A DNA stretch of 64,000 bases from Dyadobacter fermentans. Lineage in GTDB: Bacteria; Bacteroidota; Bacteroidia; Cytophagales; Spirosomataceae. The translations under genes and the position numbers were made by a program. Of this stretch, positions 1-8,677 are shown one piece after another. How positions within the stretch are numbered: position 1 is the first letter of the stretch; each line of letters opens with the position of its first letter. The DNA is taken from positions 1-64,000 of the forward strand of contig NZ_JAHXBN010000024.1 in NCBI RefSeq assembly GCF_019924045.1, read 5' to 3'. Under the pieces are notes generated by a model that saw only the letters and a program-made list of their open reading frames with translations, was not told the DNA's origin and did not search any database.

Positions 1-59
1 ATAGCCTGCTGGCGGAAAGACTCGTAATCGAACGCTTTTTTCTCCTGTTTTTCTTTCAT
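1..59 (-). CDS. IS256-like transposase, N-terminal fragment cut by window edge
   Basis: Only the first 19 codons are inside the window, starting from ATG at 59 and running off position 1. The N-terminus reads MKEKQEKKAFDYESFRQQA, with the FDYESFRQQA pattern typical of Bacteroidota IS256-family (mutator type) transposases. The family call is from memory of such N-termini. The rest of the gene lies to the left, so intactness cannot be judged. Confidence 0.55.
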   Translation of the reverse strand, partial: MKEKQEKKAFDYESFRQQA

Positions 60-110
60 TTGTTCATCAAGTTACTAAATCTAACTTGACACACTTTTTT
101 GAACACTCTC
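1..110 (-). mobile_element. Right-hand edge of a putative IS256-family insertion sequence
   Basis: The transposase start is followed outward by TTGACACACTTTTTTGAAC and CTCTC at about 86-110, which read outward as GAGAGTGTTC... This is the kind of terminal inverted repeat seen on IS256 elements. The outer boundary at 110 is inferred, because neither the other end nor the target duplication is visible. Confidence 0.45.
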
Positions 111-140
111 TTTATTATAATTCTAATACGATAAATGGCC

Positions 141-330
141 ACACCTGACCATTCTTGACAACACCTGACAATCAATGACTCCTCCTGACCACGCTTGACC
201 ACACCTGACAATCAATGACTCCTCCTGACCACGCTTGGCTACACTTGACAATCAATGACTCCTCCTGACCACGCTTGGCTACACTTGACAATCAATGACT
301 CCCCCTGACCACGCTTGGCTACACTTGACC
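141..330. repeat. 40-bp tandem repeat, four units, built from degenerate decamers
   Basis: Four contiguous 40-bp units start at 171, 211, 251 and 291, each opening with ATCAATGACTCC; a partial unit precedes them from 141. Each unit is itself four decamers resembling ACACCTGACC. There are no unique spacers, so it is not a CRISPR. The same decamer theme recurs at 16640-16860. Confidence 0.9.
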
Positions 331-333
331 AAA

Positions 334-1350
334 TCACGACGGATACTCAATCGCCGCCCCCGTCTCGCGGTGTGATTTGTTTTCCCAAAGCCGCTTCCAA
401 CCTTCCTGTACAAAGCCGATCCCGTAACCGAAAAGCTGTGTAAATGCGGCACCGATGCTCAGGAACGCCACTTCCACGCTCTTCGTTTTGCGCAATGCGT
501 CGATGAACAGCAATGCAACGTAAATCCCGAGAAGCCACAATCCGAGGTAAAAGAACGGTTCGAAGATAAAGTGCCAGACCGGAATGCTGCAAACACCCAG
601 CGTGAACAGCAACGGAAATGTATGCACGAGTTTCAGCTCGTCGGGATAATAGCGGGCGATGTTGATGCGCGCACGTCCGAAGAATTTGAGCTGCCTGAAA
701 AACGCCCCGAATTGTGTGCGGCGTTTGTGGTAAATAAATGCCTCGGGAATCAACGCGGATTTAAAGCCCAGCCTGAGTGCCGCAATGCTGAACAGAATAT
801 CCTCGCCCATCCGGCTCGTCAGGAACCCGCCCGTGCGCTCCCACACCTTGCGCGAAAGCCCCATATTGAAGCTCCGCGGATGGAAAGTCCCCCCCATGTT
901 GTTCTTTTTACCCCGAATGCCGCCGGTGGTAAATACGGACGTCATCGAGTAACTAATGGCCTTCTGAATGGGCGTAAATGAAGGATGGTCCGTATCCGGG
1001 CCGCCATAGAGGTCTACATAATCCGTATTCAGCCTGTTTTCGACGATGGAGAGGTAATCCGGTTCAATCAACGCATCCGAATCCAGCAATATGAAGTAAT
1101 CGCCCGCAGCGCGCTCGAAACCGTGGTTACGGGCGAAGCCCTGGCCACCGTTTTCTTTGTAATGGTAGTGAATGTCGAGCTTGTCTGTGAAAGAAGCTAC
1201 TACTGCGTCCGCTTTGATTTTGGAACCGTCTTCGACAATTACTACCTCGAAATTTTTGTAAGTCTGCATTGCGAGGCAACCGAGCAATTCCTCCAACTCG
1301 TCGGGGCGGTTGTAAACGGGGATGATGATCGAGTAGCGGCGCGGGTTCAA
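334..1350 (-). CDS. Family 2 glycosyltransferase with C-terminal membrane segments
   Basis: Probable membrane-associated glycosyltransferase of GT-A fold, adding sugars to a cell-envelope polysaccharide or lipid acceptor; the substrate is unknown. The conserved N-terminal strand SIIIPVYNRP, the LDSDA metal/nucleotide site and a GED acidic motif in MGEDILFSI are visible. Three hydrophobic stretches close the protein. The open frame extends to 1530, but those extra 60 codons are encoded by a tetranucleotide-like repeat and by hairpin repeat arms (1419-1542), so I place the start at the in-frame TTG at 1350. An ATG start at 1530 or 1485 cannot be excluded. It is a separate unit from hemL. Confidence 0.8.
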   Translation of the reverse strand: MNPRRYSIIIPVYNRPDELEELLGCLAMQTYKNFEVVIVEDGSKIKADAVVASFTDKLDIHYHYKENGGQGFARNHGFERAAGDYFILLDSDALIEPDYLSIVENRLNTDYVDLYGGPDTDHPSFTPIQKAISYSMTSVFTTGGIRGKKNNMGGTFHPRSFNMGLSRKVWERTGGFLTSRMGEDILFSIAALRLGFKSALIPEAFIYHKRRTQFGAFFRQLKFFGRARINIARYYPDELKLVHTFPLLFTLGVCSIPVWHFIFEPFFYLGLWLLGIYVALLFIDALRKTKSVEVAFLSIGAAFTQLFGYGIGFVQEGWKRLWENKSHRETGAAIEYPS

Positions 1351-1388
1351 TTTTGAATGACTGAATGATTGAATGATTGATTGAATTT
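1346..1388. repeat. Short ATTGAATG/ACTGAATG-type tandem repeat
   Basis: TTGAATGACTGAATGATTG and continuing copies form one arm of the octamer repeat that occurs as two opposed arms at 9583-9660. It lies at the most likely start of the glycosyltransferase gene. Confidence 0.75.
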
Positions 1389-1418
1389 TGACCGGGTCGA
1401 GTTTTGAACGACGACCCA

Positions 1419-1596
1419 ATGCCGCTAGGCATGTAATATTGGTAGCTCGAATAATCAAAACCGGTTTTAAAATGCCCCTGGGCATGTAACAACAAAACGT
1501 TTGCGTTAACCGCCGGCATTGTTGTTGCATCCCTGACGGGATTTAGGAACGATATGCATTTCAATCTCTGCTACCAATGTTACATCGCTACGCGAT
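1419..1596. repeat. Nested palindromic repeat cluster (REP-like), hemL side
   Basis: Four small hairpins are spaced about 50 bp apart: ATGCCGCTAGGCAT (1419), ATGCCCCTGGGCAT (1472), ATCCCTGACGGGAT (1529) and ATCGCTACGCGAT (1584). Between them lie two nested complementary stems: GTAATATTGGTAG (1433) with CTACCAATGTTAC (1571), and GTAACAACA (1486) with TGTTGTTGC (1520). The whole can fold into a branched structure. The same parts in another order occur at 27011-27170. The final hairpin reaches the first base of the hemL stop codon as read on the plus strand. Confidence 0.85.
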
Positions 1597-2888
1597 TAGG
1601 CGGTTACCTCCGCCAGCGCCTCCTCGTTTGCCGCAATAATCCTTTCCAAATGCGCATCGGTCAACGCCGTCGACAGGAACATTGCCTCGAATTGGCTTGG
1701 CCCCATATAGATCCCGCGGTTCAGCATGGCGTGGAAATACTTGCCGAACAAAGGCAGATCCGACGATTTCGCCGACGGGAAATCCGTGACGGCATTAGGC
1801 GTAAAGAATAGCGTATACATGGAACCGATCTGGTTCAAAGTATATTTCAAACCCAGCTTTTCCATTGAATTACGGAAACCGGTTGCCAGCTTGCTACCCG
1901 CATTTTCGAGCTGGGTATACACTTCCGGATGCTCGTTCAAATAAGTCAGCATTGTGTAACCTGCCGCCATCGCGATGGGGTTACCTGAAAGCGTGCCAGC
2001 TTGGTAAACCGGGCCGGCCGGAGATACATAATTCATGATCTCTGCCTTGCCGCCGTATGCACCCACGGGCATTCCTCCGCCTATTATTTTTCCTAACGTT
2101 GTTAAATCCGGCGTAATTCCGAATCTTTCCTGCGCTCCGCCCTTCGAAAGACGAAAGCCGGTCATCACTTCATCAAGGATCAAAACAATGCCTTCCTGAT
2201 CGCAAATACGGCGTAAACCTTGTAAAAAGCCCTCTTTCGGAAGCACGCAGCCCATATTACCTACCACCGGTTCAAGGATCAGCGCGGCGATCTGCCCTTT
2301 GTTGGCATCCACGAGCTGCTGCACGGCTTCGAGGTCGTTGTAAGGGGCCGTCAGCGTATCGTTGGCAACGCCTTTGGTCACACCCGGGCTATCCGGCGTA
2401 CCGAACGTTACTGCACCGCTGCCCGCCGCAATCAGGAAACTGTCGCCGTGGCCGTGGTAGCAGCCTTCGAATTTGATGATTTTATCACGCCCGGTGTACC
2501 CGCGCGCTACGCGTATGGCCGACATCGTGGCTTCGGTACCAGAGTTCACCATCCGCACCTTCTCAATCGACGGCACCATGGATACGATCAGCTCCGCGAT
2601 CTCCACTTCCCTGCGCGTAGGTGCGCCGAAAGAAAACGAATGCTGAATGGCATCTGAAACCGCTTTCTGGATCAGTTCATGTCCGTGGCCCAGGATCATC
2701 GGCCCCCAGGAGTTGATCAGCTCGATGTACTCGTTGCCGTCCTCGTCGTAGATGTAAGGCCCTTTGGCCGATTTGACGAATATCGGAGTACCGCCTACCG
2801 CGCGGAATGCGCGTACGGGCGAGTTCACGCCTCCGGGAATATAGTTTTGTGCTTTTGCGAAAAGTTGCTGGCTGGTTGAAGTATTCAT
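1596..2888 (-). CDS. hemL: Glutamate-1-semialdehyde 2,1-aminomutase
   Basis: Converts glutamate-1-semialdehyde to 5-aminolevulinate in the C5 route to tetrapyrroles; cytosolic, PLP-dependent, fold-type I aminotransferase. It is full length at 430 residues. Family signatures include the N-terminal PGGVNSPVRAF, the NSGTEATMSA phosphate-binding region, LILDEVMTGFR and the PLP lysine in TLGKIIGGGMPVGAYGG. I start at MNTSTSQQLF (2888); the longer reading adds 14 unconserved residues overlapping the upstream gene. It lies 20 bp downstream of the TPR/binding-protein gene, so co-transcription is likely. The TAA stop overlaps the edge of a hairpin repeat. Confidence 0.96.
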   Translation of the reverse strand: MNTSTSQQLFAKAQNYIPGGVNSPVRAFRAVGGTPIFVKSAKGPYIYDEDGNEYIELINSWGPMILGHGHELIQKAVSDAIQHSFSFGAPTRREVEIAELIVSMVPSIEKVRMVNSGTEATMSAIRVARGYTGRDKIIKFEGCYHGHGDSFLIAAGSGAVTFGTPDSPGVTKGVANDTLTAPYNDLEAVQQLVDANKGQIAALILEPVVGNMGCVLPKEGFLQGLRRICDQEGIVLILDEVMTGFRLSKGGAQERFGITPDLTTLGKIIGGGMPVGAYGGKAEIMNYVSPAGPVYQAGTLSGNPIAMAAGYTMLTYLNEHPEVYTQLENAGSKLATGFRNSMEKLGLKYTLNQIGSMYTLFFTPNAVTDFPSAKSSDLPLFGKYFHAMLNRGIYMGPSQFEAMFLSTALTDAHLERIIAANEEALAEVTA

Positions 2889-2908
2889 TCTGTTAAAAAA
2901 GGTTGGCA

Positions 2909-4612
2909 TTATCTGTCCACAGGCACCCATTTGGAGCCGCTGTATTTCAGGACAGGTGTAATCTGGTTTTCATTCGCCTTAGTATAATCAAAGCCCGACA
3001 GCAGGTATTCCTCACTGCCGAATTTCCGCGATTGCAGACCGGAAGGAAGCTTGTCCTTGTATTTCGAAAGCATCCGCGCGAAGAAAAGCAGCTGGTCGTA
3101 GCCCTGGTAGGAATATACCGAAGGGAAAGTACTGGTTTTGGTATAATAATTCTTCTGGAATATGCGGATGGTCTCCTTCTCGCGATCCACATAATCCGCA
3201 TCGAGCAATGTTAACCGCGCGCCGTAACGCGACAATCTGGACTGTTGGGTATTGAAGCTCGTCGAAGTCGCGAGAACCGGCAGCGTATTCAATTTGCGGC
3301 CGTTCAAAACTTCGATCAGGTTTCCGCCCGATTCGCCATCCGACGAAAACAATGCGATATGCGCCGGTTTGTTGGTTTCAAAGGAAGGTACTTTGCTTTC
3401 CAGCGATTCGCGGTCGGGCTGGATACGGGCAATGGACATTACTTTCCCGCCTTTGGCCTTCCATTCGGTAGCATAGGAAGCGGCCATAACAGAGTCCTTG
3501 GCGGTGTTTCCGTAGTAAATTACGGTGTTAAGGCCAGGCGATAGCGTACGCATCCATTGGGCAGCTTTCTGGGTCTGATAGCTAATGGAAGGGTGACCGA
3601 GGTAAATGTTTCCGCTTTTCAGCAAGGCACCGTCGGTCGACAGCGGATTGAGCATAATGGCGTTACTACCTGAAACAAAATCGGCCGCCACATCAAAAGT
3701 ACCGGCATACAACGGCCCGATGATCATGTCTGAAAGCTGGAAATTCTTGTTATCAGCAATGGCCTGCATGCTTTTGGCGTCGTTGCCGACATCGTAAGCC
3801 CACAGGTTAACAGTGATTCCCTCCGTTTGAAGCTGTTCTTTCGCCACGGTCAGGCCCAGGTAATAATCGTAAGCAAACTGGTTCGAGCGACGTTTGGAAG
3901 TGTGGAATTCATCCAGACGGAACGGCAGCAGTACCGCCACATCCAGGTACCCCTTCGTCCATTGCGTATCCGACTTAGGTGTACTGCGTTTAGGCGCCTC
4001 CTCTGCCTTTTCACTTTTGCGGAATTTGAATTGCTTGTCCAGCTGATCGGCATAAGCCAGGTAGCCTTGGGCAGGTGTGCGGGCGGCCTGAATGGATTGG
4101 TAAACCATCAATGCAATGTCACGGTCGGAAGGAAATTGCTTTTGCAGGTCTTTCAGTTTCAGGAAATCCTTGATGATGCCCAAATGATGCTGCTTCAATG
4201 CCTGCACATCTTTGTTCAGGGAAGGGTCCTTGATCCTGGCCAACTGATCCAGGCCGTCGTTGATCTGCCCGTTGGCGAGGCTTACCGCGCCCAGCAGGTA
4301 ATACACATCATTAATTTTATTCCAACCCGGATACCGGCTCTGCAATTGCAGCAGCATAGGTTTGGCATCCTTGTAACGTTTCAGTTGGTAGGCGCTCAAC
4401 GCATAATAATAATGCGCATAAGGCGAATAGGCCGTTTTCGCATTCACGCTCGTCATGGGATAGAACTTCTCCATCGCCACCGCGTATTTACCTTGTTTGT
4501 AATCTGCCAGGGCCGACCGGTACCTGCTTTCCGCCTGGGCGTTGCCTTGCCCGAATGATGGCTGGTACAAGCCGATTGAAACTGTCAAAATCAAAAAAAA
4601 GATAATTCTCAT
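2909..4612 (-). CDS. TPR plus periplasmic-binding-protein-like (LivJ/LpoA type) exported protein
   Basis: A 567-residue exported protein with a signal peptide (MRIIFFLILTVSIGLYQPSFG). An N-terminal helical repeat region (about 25-200) holds TPR-like units such as ALADYKQGKYAVAMEKF and YALSAYQLKRYKDAKPM. A C-terminal domain (about 230-560) has the feel of a type I periplasmic binding protein: VAVLLPFRLDE, DMIIGPLYAG and YSYQGYDQLLFFARML. The same architecture is known in LpoA/LppC-type proteins and in Bacteroidota ABC-binding relatives; the ligand is unknown. The start at 4612 is chosen for the signal peptide. It lies immediately upstream of hemL. Confidence 0.75.
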   Translation of the reverse strand: MRIIFFLILTVSIGLYQPSFGQGNAQAESRYRSALADYKQGKYAVAMEKFYPMTSVNAKTAYSPYAHYYYALSAYQLKRYKDAKPMLLQLQSRYPGWNKINDVYYLLGAVSLANGQINDGLDQLARIKDPSLNKDVQALKQHHLGIIKDFLKLKDLQKQFPSDRDIALMVYQSIQAARTPAQGYLAYADQLDKQFKFRKSEKAEEAPKRSTPKSDTQWTKGYLDVAVLLPFRLDEFHTSKRRSNQFAYDYYLGLTVAKEQLQTEGITVNLWAYDVGNDAKSMQAIADNKNFQLSDMIIGPLYAGTFDVAADFVSGSNAIMLNPLSTDGALLKSGNIYLGHPSISYQTQKAAQWMRTLSPGLNTVIYYGNTAKDSVMAASYATEWKAKGGKVMSIARIQPDRESLESKVPSFETNKPAHIALFSSDGESGGNLIEVLNGRKLNTLPVLATSTSFNTQQSRLSRYGARLTLLDADYVDREKETIRIFQKNYYTKTSTFPSVYSYQGYDQLLFFARMLSKYKDKLPSGLQSRKFGSEEYLLSGFDYTKANENQITPVLKYSGSKWVPVDR

Positions 4613-4670
4613 CAGGATTTCGGGGTCAAGATTGTGGTGATCTTTTAGCTGCAAAAATCAGCCCAAAATG

Positions 4671-4707
4671 GAAAAAAACGGGCAATATCCCAACTGGAAC
4701 ATTGCCC
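4671..4707 (-). terminator. Rho-independent terminator downstream of yidC
   Basis: GGGCAAT (4680-4686) pairs with ATTGCCC (4701-4707). On the minus strand the stem is followed by GTTTTTTT (4679-4672). It sits 27 bp beyond the yidC stop and separates yidC from the next gene. Confidence 0.8.
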
Positions 4708-4733
4708 TTTATTATTACGATCTGAAAAACCTT

Positions 4734-6542
4734 TTATTTCTTTTTGGTCTTTTTCTCTAATTCAGCCTGCTTCTTTTTCGCCTCTTCCGCAGCCTGCAAA
4801 GACTTTTCAAGATACTTCTGGAATTTGTTCTGCTTCTTCTCGCCGGTAGCGTTTTTCTTGCGGTTCTCTTCAAGGATGTTTTTGATTTTATCCTCATTAA
4901 CGAAGCGCTTGATGAGCAGCTGCTGAGCGATGGTAACGATGTTTGAAACAAAGTAATAGAATGTCAAACCTGCCGGGAAAGAGTTCAGGATGAACATGAA
5001 CATCAGCGGCATTACGTAACCGAGCGCCTTCATATTCACTGGTCCGGGCTGGGTCGGCGTGTTCTGGTTGTTATAGTAGGCATAACCAATACTCGAAGCC
5101 GTCATCAGGATCGTGAACAAGCTGATGTGGTTACCGATGCCGAAAGGCACATTAAACGGCAGCTTGAAGAACGAATCGTAAGTCGAAAGGTCGCTTGCCC
5201 AGAGGAACGACTGCTGGCGCAGCTCGATCAGGTTCGGAAAGAGGAAGAAGAGCGAGAACAGGATCGGCATGGTGGCCAGTACCGGTACGCATCCGCTCAA
5301 CGGGCTCACGCCTACCTGCTGGTAGAGCTTCATTTGCTCTTGCTGCTGCTTCGCGATATCGTCTTTATTCTGTTCGCGGATTTGTTCCAGCTCAGGCGCC
5401 AGTATCCGCATTTTCGCCATGCTGATGTACGATTTGTAAGTCAGCGGCGTCAGCAATGTTTTAACAAACAATACCAGCAGAATGATCAGTAAGCCATAGT
5501 TGCTCACAAATCCCTCGAGCAGGTTGAAAAGCGGAACAAGGAAAAACTTGTTGATCGGTTTCAGGAATGCGTAACCGAGGTACACGTTCTGGTCGAAGTT
5601 CTCCGCCTTTACTTTGTCTACAATGTGGTATTCGTTAGGTCCGAGGTAAAACTGGAAATTCGCCTCCCCTTTTTGGATAGCGGCCGTCGGGATACCCGCG
5701 AAGATGTTCATGTTTTTCACGATCACCGAGTCTTCCGCATTCACATTCGCACGCATGGTCACATTCGTGAGCGGCTGTTTTTCCGCAATCAGACCTGCAA
5801 GGAAGTACTTATGCTTAATGGTAAACCATTTAACCGGGTCAGCCGTTTTTTCCTCTTCATTGGAAGTGGGGCTCGTGGGAAGGCTTTTCAGCTCGTCCGT
5901 GTAGTAGTTAACGGTAACCACTTCACGGTTTTTCTTCATATCGTTTTCCAGTTGCAGCAGGTCGTTATCCCAGTGGAATTCCACCGACTTGTTGGCTGGC
6001 AAAGCACCACTCGCCTTGATACCGTAATCGATCACATAACCGCTTCCGCGTACGACGTAAGTCTGCTCTACGGTCTGGCTATTTTTCAGCGTGGTCTTGT
6101 AGGTAATCACCGCCGAATCTTTCTCAGCCAATGTACGATCCTGTGCGTCGGTAGTAAAAGTCTGATTAGTCAGTCTCACATCCCCGGTTTGCGTCGGCAA
6201 ATCGATCTGGAAATTGTTGTGTTTTTCGGCAATCAGGTAAAGTGGCTTCTGATCGTAGGTTTTGTAGTTTTTCAACATTACCTCTTTCATAACCCCACCC
6301 TTGTTGGTGAAAACCACGCGGGCGTCCTTCGTTTCGATTACCAGGTCCTTTTGAGGAACGACAGTGGAATCAACTGATTGTGAGGAATTCTGGGTAGTAT
6401 CCGAAGTGACAGACGCAGGCTTGGCAGCCGCTTTCTTCACCTCCGCTACCGGCGTGGGTTCCACAGGTTTCGGAACCAGTACCTGGTAGCCTATCAGCAT
6501 CAGCATGATCAAGACCAGGCCGATTACAAAATTTTTATCCAT
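4734..6542 (-). CDS. yidC: Membrane protein insertase YidC
   Basis: Inserts and folds inner-membrane proteins, alone or with SecYEG. At 602 residues it has the Gram-negative layout: an N-terminal TM (LVLIMLMLIGYQVLVP), a large periplasmic P1 domain (about 60-345), and then the conserved five-TM core from about 350 (GLLIILLVLFVKTLLTPLT). The core includes MAKMRILAPELEQIRE, the cytosolic coiled hairpin, and a late NSFPAGLTFYYFVSN segment. It ends in a lysine-rich tail (about 550-602) likely to contact ribosomes. pyrG lies 87 bp upstream on the same strand. Confidence 0.97.
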   Translation of the reverse strand: MDKNFVIGLVLIMLMLIGYQVLVPKPVEPTPVAEVKKAAAKPASVTSDTTQNSSQSVDSTVVPQKDLVIETKDARVVFTNKGGVMKEVMLKNYKTYDQKPLYLIAEKHNNFQIDLPTQTGDVRLTNQTFTTDAQDRTLAEKDSAVITYKTTLKNSQTVEQTYVVRGSGYVIDYGIKASGALPANKSVEFHWDNDLLQLENDMKKNREVVTVNYYTDELKSLPTSPTSNEEEKTADPVKWFTIKHKYFLAGLIAEKQPLTNVTMRANVNAEDSVIVKNMNIFAGIPTAAIQKGEANFQFYLGPNEYHIVDKVKAENFDQNVYLGYAFLKPINKFFLVPLFNLLEGFVSNYGLLIILLVLFVKTLLTPLTYKSYISMAKMRILAPELEQIREQNKDDIAKQQQEQMKLYQQVGVSPLSGCVPVLATMPILFSLFFLFPNLIELRQQSFLWASDLSTYDSFFKLPFNVPFGIGNHISLFTILMTASSIGYAYYNNQNTPTQPGPVNMKALGYVMPLMFMFILNSFPAGLTFYYFVSNIVTIAQQLLIKRFVNEDKIKNILEENRKKNATGEKKQNKFQKYLEKSLQAAEEAKKKQAELEKKTKKK

Positions 6543-6586
6543 TATTTACTTTAAATTATTGAAATAACATACCGCTTGTAAGGCGG

Positions 6587-6594
6587 CAAAGGTA
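6587..6594 (-). promoter_or_regulatory. Candidate -7 element (TACCTTTG) for yidC
   Basis: On the minus strand TACCTTTG matches the Bacteroidota TAnnTTTG consensus 45 bp before the yidC ATG. The leader then contains a small CCGC...GCGG hairpin. I did not find a well-spaced -33 TTG, so the call is tentative. Confidence 0.4.
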
Positions 6595-6629
6595 ACAAGT
6601 TTTTTCGCTTAACAGGCCTTAAAATGTGA

Positions 6630-8294
6630 TCAGTGGGAAACTGGTGTCAGGGCTCCTACGGATCTCTTCTGCGTTGAATAGGCCAACGCGGCAGCCACGA
6701 AATTCACGAAGATCGGGTGCGGGTTCATCACCGTGCTTTTCAGCTCAGGGTGGAACTGTACGCCGATGTAGAATGGATGCGAAGGCATTTCCACCATTTC
6801 GACGAGGTTGTTGTCCGGATTGATACCGGTAGCTACCAGGCCTTTTTCATCGAATTCTTTCAAATATTTGTTATTGAACTCGTAGCGGTGGCGGTGACGC
6901 TCGCTGATATTGGTCTTTCCGTAGATTTTGTGGGCCAGCGTATCCTTTTTAATACGGCACGGATAAGCACCCAGACGCATGGTCCCCCCTTTGTTGGAAA
7001 CGTCTTTCTGATCTTTCATCAGGTGGATCACCGGATGTGAAGTGGTTGCATCCATTTCAACCGAATGCGCATTCTCCCAGCCGATCACGTTACGTGCGTA
7101 TTCGATCACGGCCATTTGCATACCAAGACAGATTCCGAAGAAAGGAATGTTGTTTTCACGTACATACTGGATCGCGGCGATTTTGCCCTCGATACCACGT
7201 TCGCCGAAGCCAGGAGCAACGAGTACACCATCCAGGTTCTCCAATTTTTCAACCGCATTCTCGGCGGTGAGGCTTTCGGAATGGATCCATTCAATATTCA
7301 CCTTGCATTCGTTGGCCGCACCGGCATGAATAAACGACTCCACGATCGATTTATAAGCGTCATGCAGTTCCACATATTTCCCTACCAAACCAATACGAAC
7401 CGAGTCGATCGGATTTTTCAGGCGGGAAAGGAAGGTCTTCCACGATTCGAGGTCCACGTCCTTGTCATTATAAATGTCGAGCATATATAATGCACGCTGG
7501 TCGAGGCGCTCTTTGAGCATCAGCAAAGGCACAGCGTAAATGGTGTCCGCGTCCATCGCTTCGATCACCGAGTTCACCTGTACGTTACAGAACAATGCAA
7601 TCTTTTTGCGGATGTCATAAGGCAGCGGGTGCTCGGTACGGCACACGAGGATATCCGGCTGAATACCCGATTCCTGCAACATTCTGACCGAGTGCTGGGT
7701 CGGCTTGGTTTTCAGCTCGCCGGCGGAGTTCAGGTAAGGGATCAGTGTAAGGTGGATTACGAGCGTGTCTTGCTCATCCATTTCGAATTTCACCTGACGA
7801 ACCGCTTCCAGGAACGGCAGGGATTCGATGTCCCCCACGCAGCCACCGATTTCCGTAATCACAATATCGTAATCGCCGGACTGGCCCAGCAACAGCATGT
7901 TTCTTTTCAGCTCGTCGGTAATGTGCGGAACCACCTGTACGGTCTTTCCGAGGAAGTCGCCGCGACGCTCGGCGGTAATAACGTTGTGGTAGATACGGCC
8001 TGTGGTAACGTTGTTTGCCTGTGAAGTGCGAACGTTCAGGAAACGCTCATAATGCCCAAGGTCCAGATCGGTTTCGGCTCCATCGTCTGTTACGTAGCAT
8101 TCACCGTGCTCGTAAGGGTTCATGGTTCCCGGATCGATGTTCAGATACGGGTCAAATTTTTGGATTGTGACTGAGAGGCCTCTCGCTTGTAGTAATTTAG
8201 CTAGTGATGAGGCAATGATTCCCTTGCCAAGTGAAGATGTAACACCGCCCGTAACGAAAATGTACTTAGCGGTCTTTCGTGCTTTGGAAGCCAT
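6630..8294 (-). CDS. pyrG: CTP synthase
   Basis: Makes CTP from UTP, ATP and glutamine in the cytosol; full length at 554 residues. The synthetase domain carries the GGVTSSLGKGI phosphate loop near the N-terminus and the EIGGCVGDIESLPFLEA region. The glutamine amidotransferase domain (from about 300) has PGFGERG, the nucleophile in GICLGMQ and the His-Glu pair in VQFHPE. I start at MASKARKTAKYIFVTGG (8294) rather than 12 codons upstream, because family members start just before the KYIFVTGG strand. Confidence 0.97.
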   Translation of the reverse strand: MASKARKTAKYIFVTGGVTSSLGKGIIASSLAKLLQARGLSVTIQKFDPYLNIDPGTMNPYEHGECYVTDDGAETDLDLGHYERFLNVRTSQANNVTTGRIYHNVITAERRGDFLGKTVQVVPHITDELKRNMLLLGQSGDYDIVITEIGGCVGDIESLPFLEAVRQVKFEMDEQDTLVIHLTLIPYLNSAGELKTKPTQHSVRMLQESGIQPDILVCRTEHPLPYDIRKKIALFCNVQVNSVIEAMDADTIYAVPLLMLKERLDQRALYMLDIYNDKDVDLESWKTFLSRLKNPIDSVRIGLVGKYVELHDAYKSIVESFIHAGAANECKVNIEWIHSESLTAENAVEKLENLDGVLVAPGFGERGIEGKIAAIQYVRENNIPFFGICLGMQMAVIEYARNVIGWENAHSVEMDATTSHPVIHLMKDQKDVSNKGGTMRLGAYPCRIKKDTLAHKIYGKTNISERHRHRYEFNNKYLKEFDEKGLVATGINPDNNLVEMVEMPSHPFYIGVQFHPELKSTVMNPHPIFVNFVAAALAYSTQKRSVGALTPVSH

Positions 8295-8327
8295 AAGACT
8301 TTGCTGTTTTTCTATGATTACGGGATA

Positions 8328-8335
8328 CAAAGATA
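8328..8335 (-). promoter_or_regulatory. Candidate -7 element (TATCTTTG) for pyrG
   Basis: TATCTTTG on the minus strand fits TAnnTTTG and ends 33 bp before the chosen pyrG ATG, which also supports that start over the longer frame beginning at 8330. The 8336-8677 stretch otherwise shows only AT-rich sequence and a short CACTTT/AAAGTG hairpin near 8457-8475. Confidence 0.5.
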
Positions 8336-8677
8336 CAGGATTATTAGAAGAATCTAAGCGGGGCCTGTTTAAATATTTAGCTGGAAAACAGTAAGCGCCT
8401 GGCTGTCTGGTTGGTAATAAAATATAATTTTTTCTTGCCCCACGCCCTGGAATCGCACTTTTCGACCGAAAGTGTACGACCTGACACCTTCATAAAATGG
8501 GTAAAATTCCATTTAAAAAAAATGTATTGAAAAATTTATATTCTGAAACTTCGCCCTGCCCTCGCACACCCGTGGTCGATTCCTTTCAACGACATACAAA
8601 ATAAGGTAACGGCAGGCCTTTCCAGAATTTAAATTTCTATTTTGCATTTATTCCAAACCTTTATCACCTCAATACAA

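Noticed and set aside
141..330. CRISPR-like direct repeats
   Set aside because: Units are contiguous 40-mers made of decamers with no unique spacers, and no cas genes are present.
571..981. Plus-strand open frame of 136 codons inside the glycosyltransferase
   Set aside because: It is antisense to a clear family 2 glycosyltransferase and has no recognisable domain.
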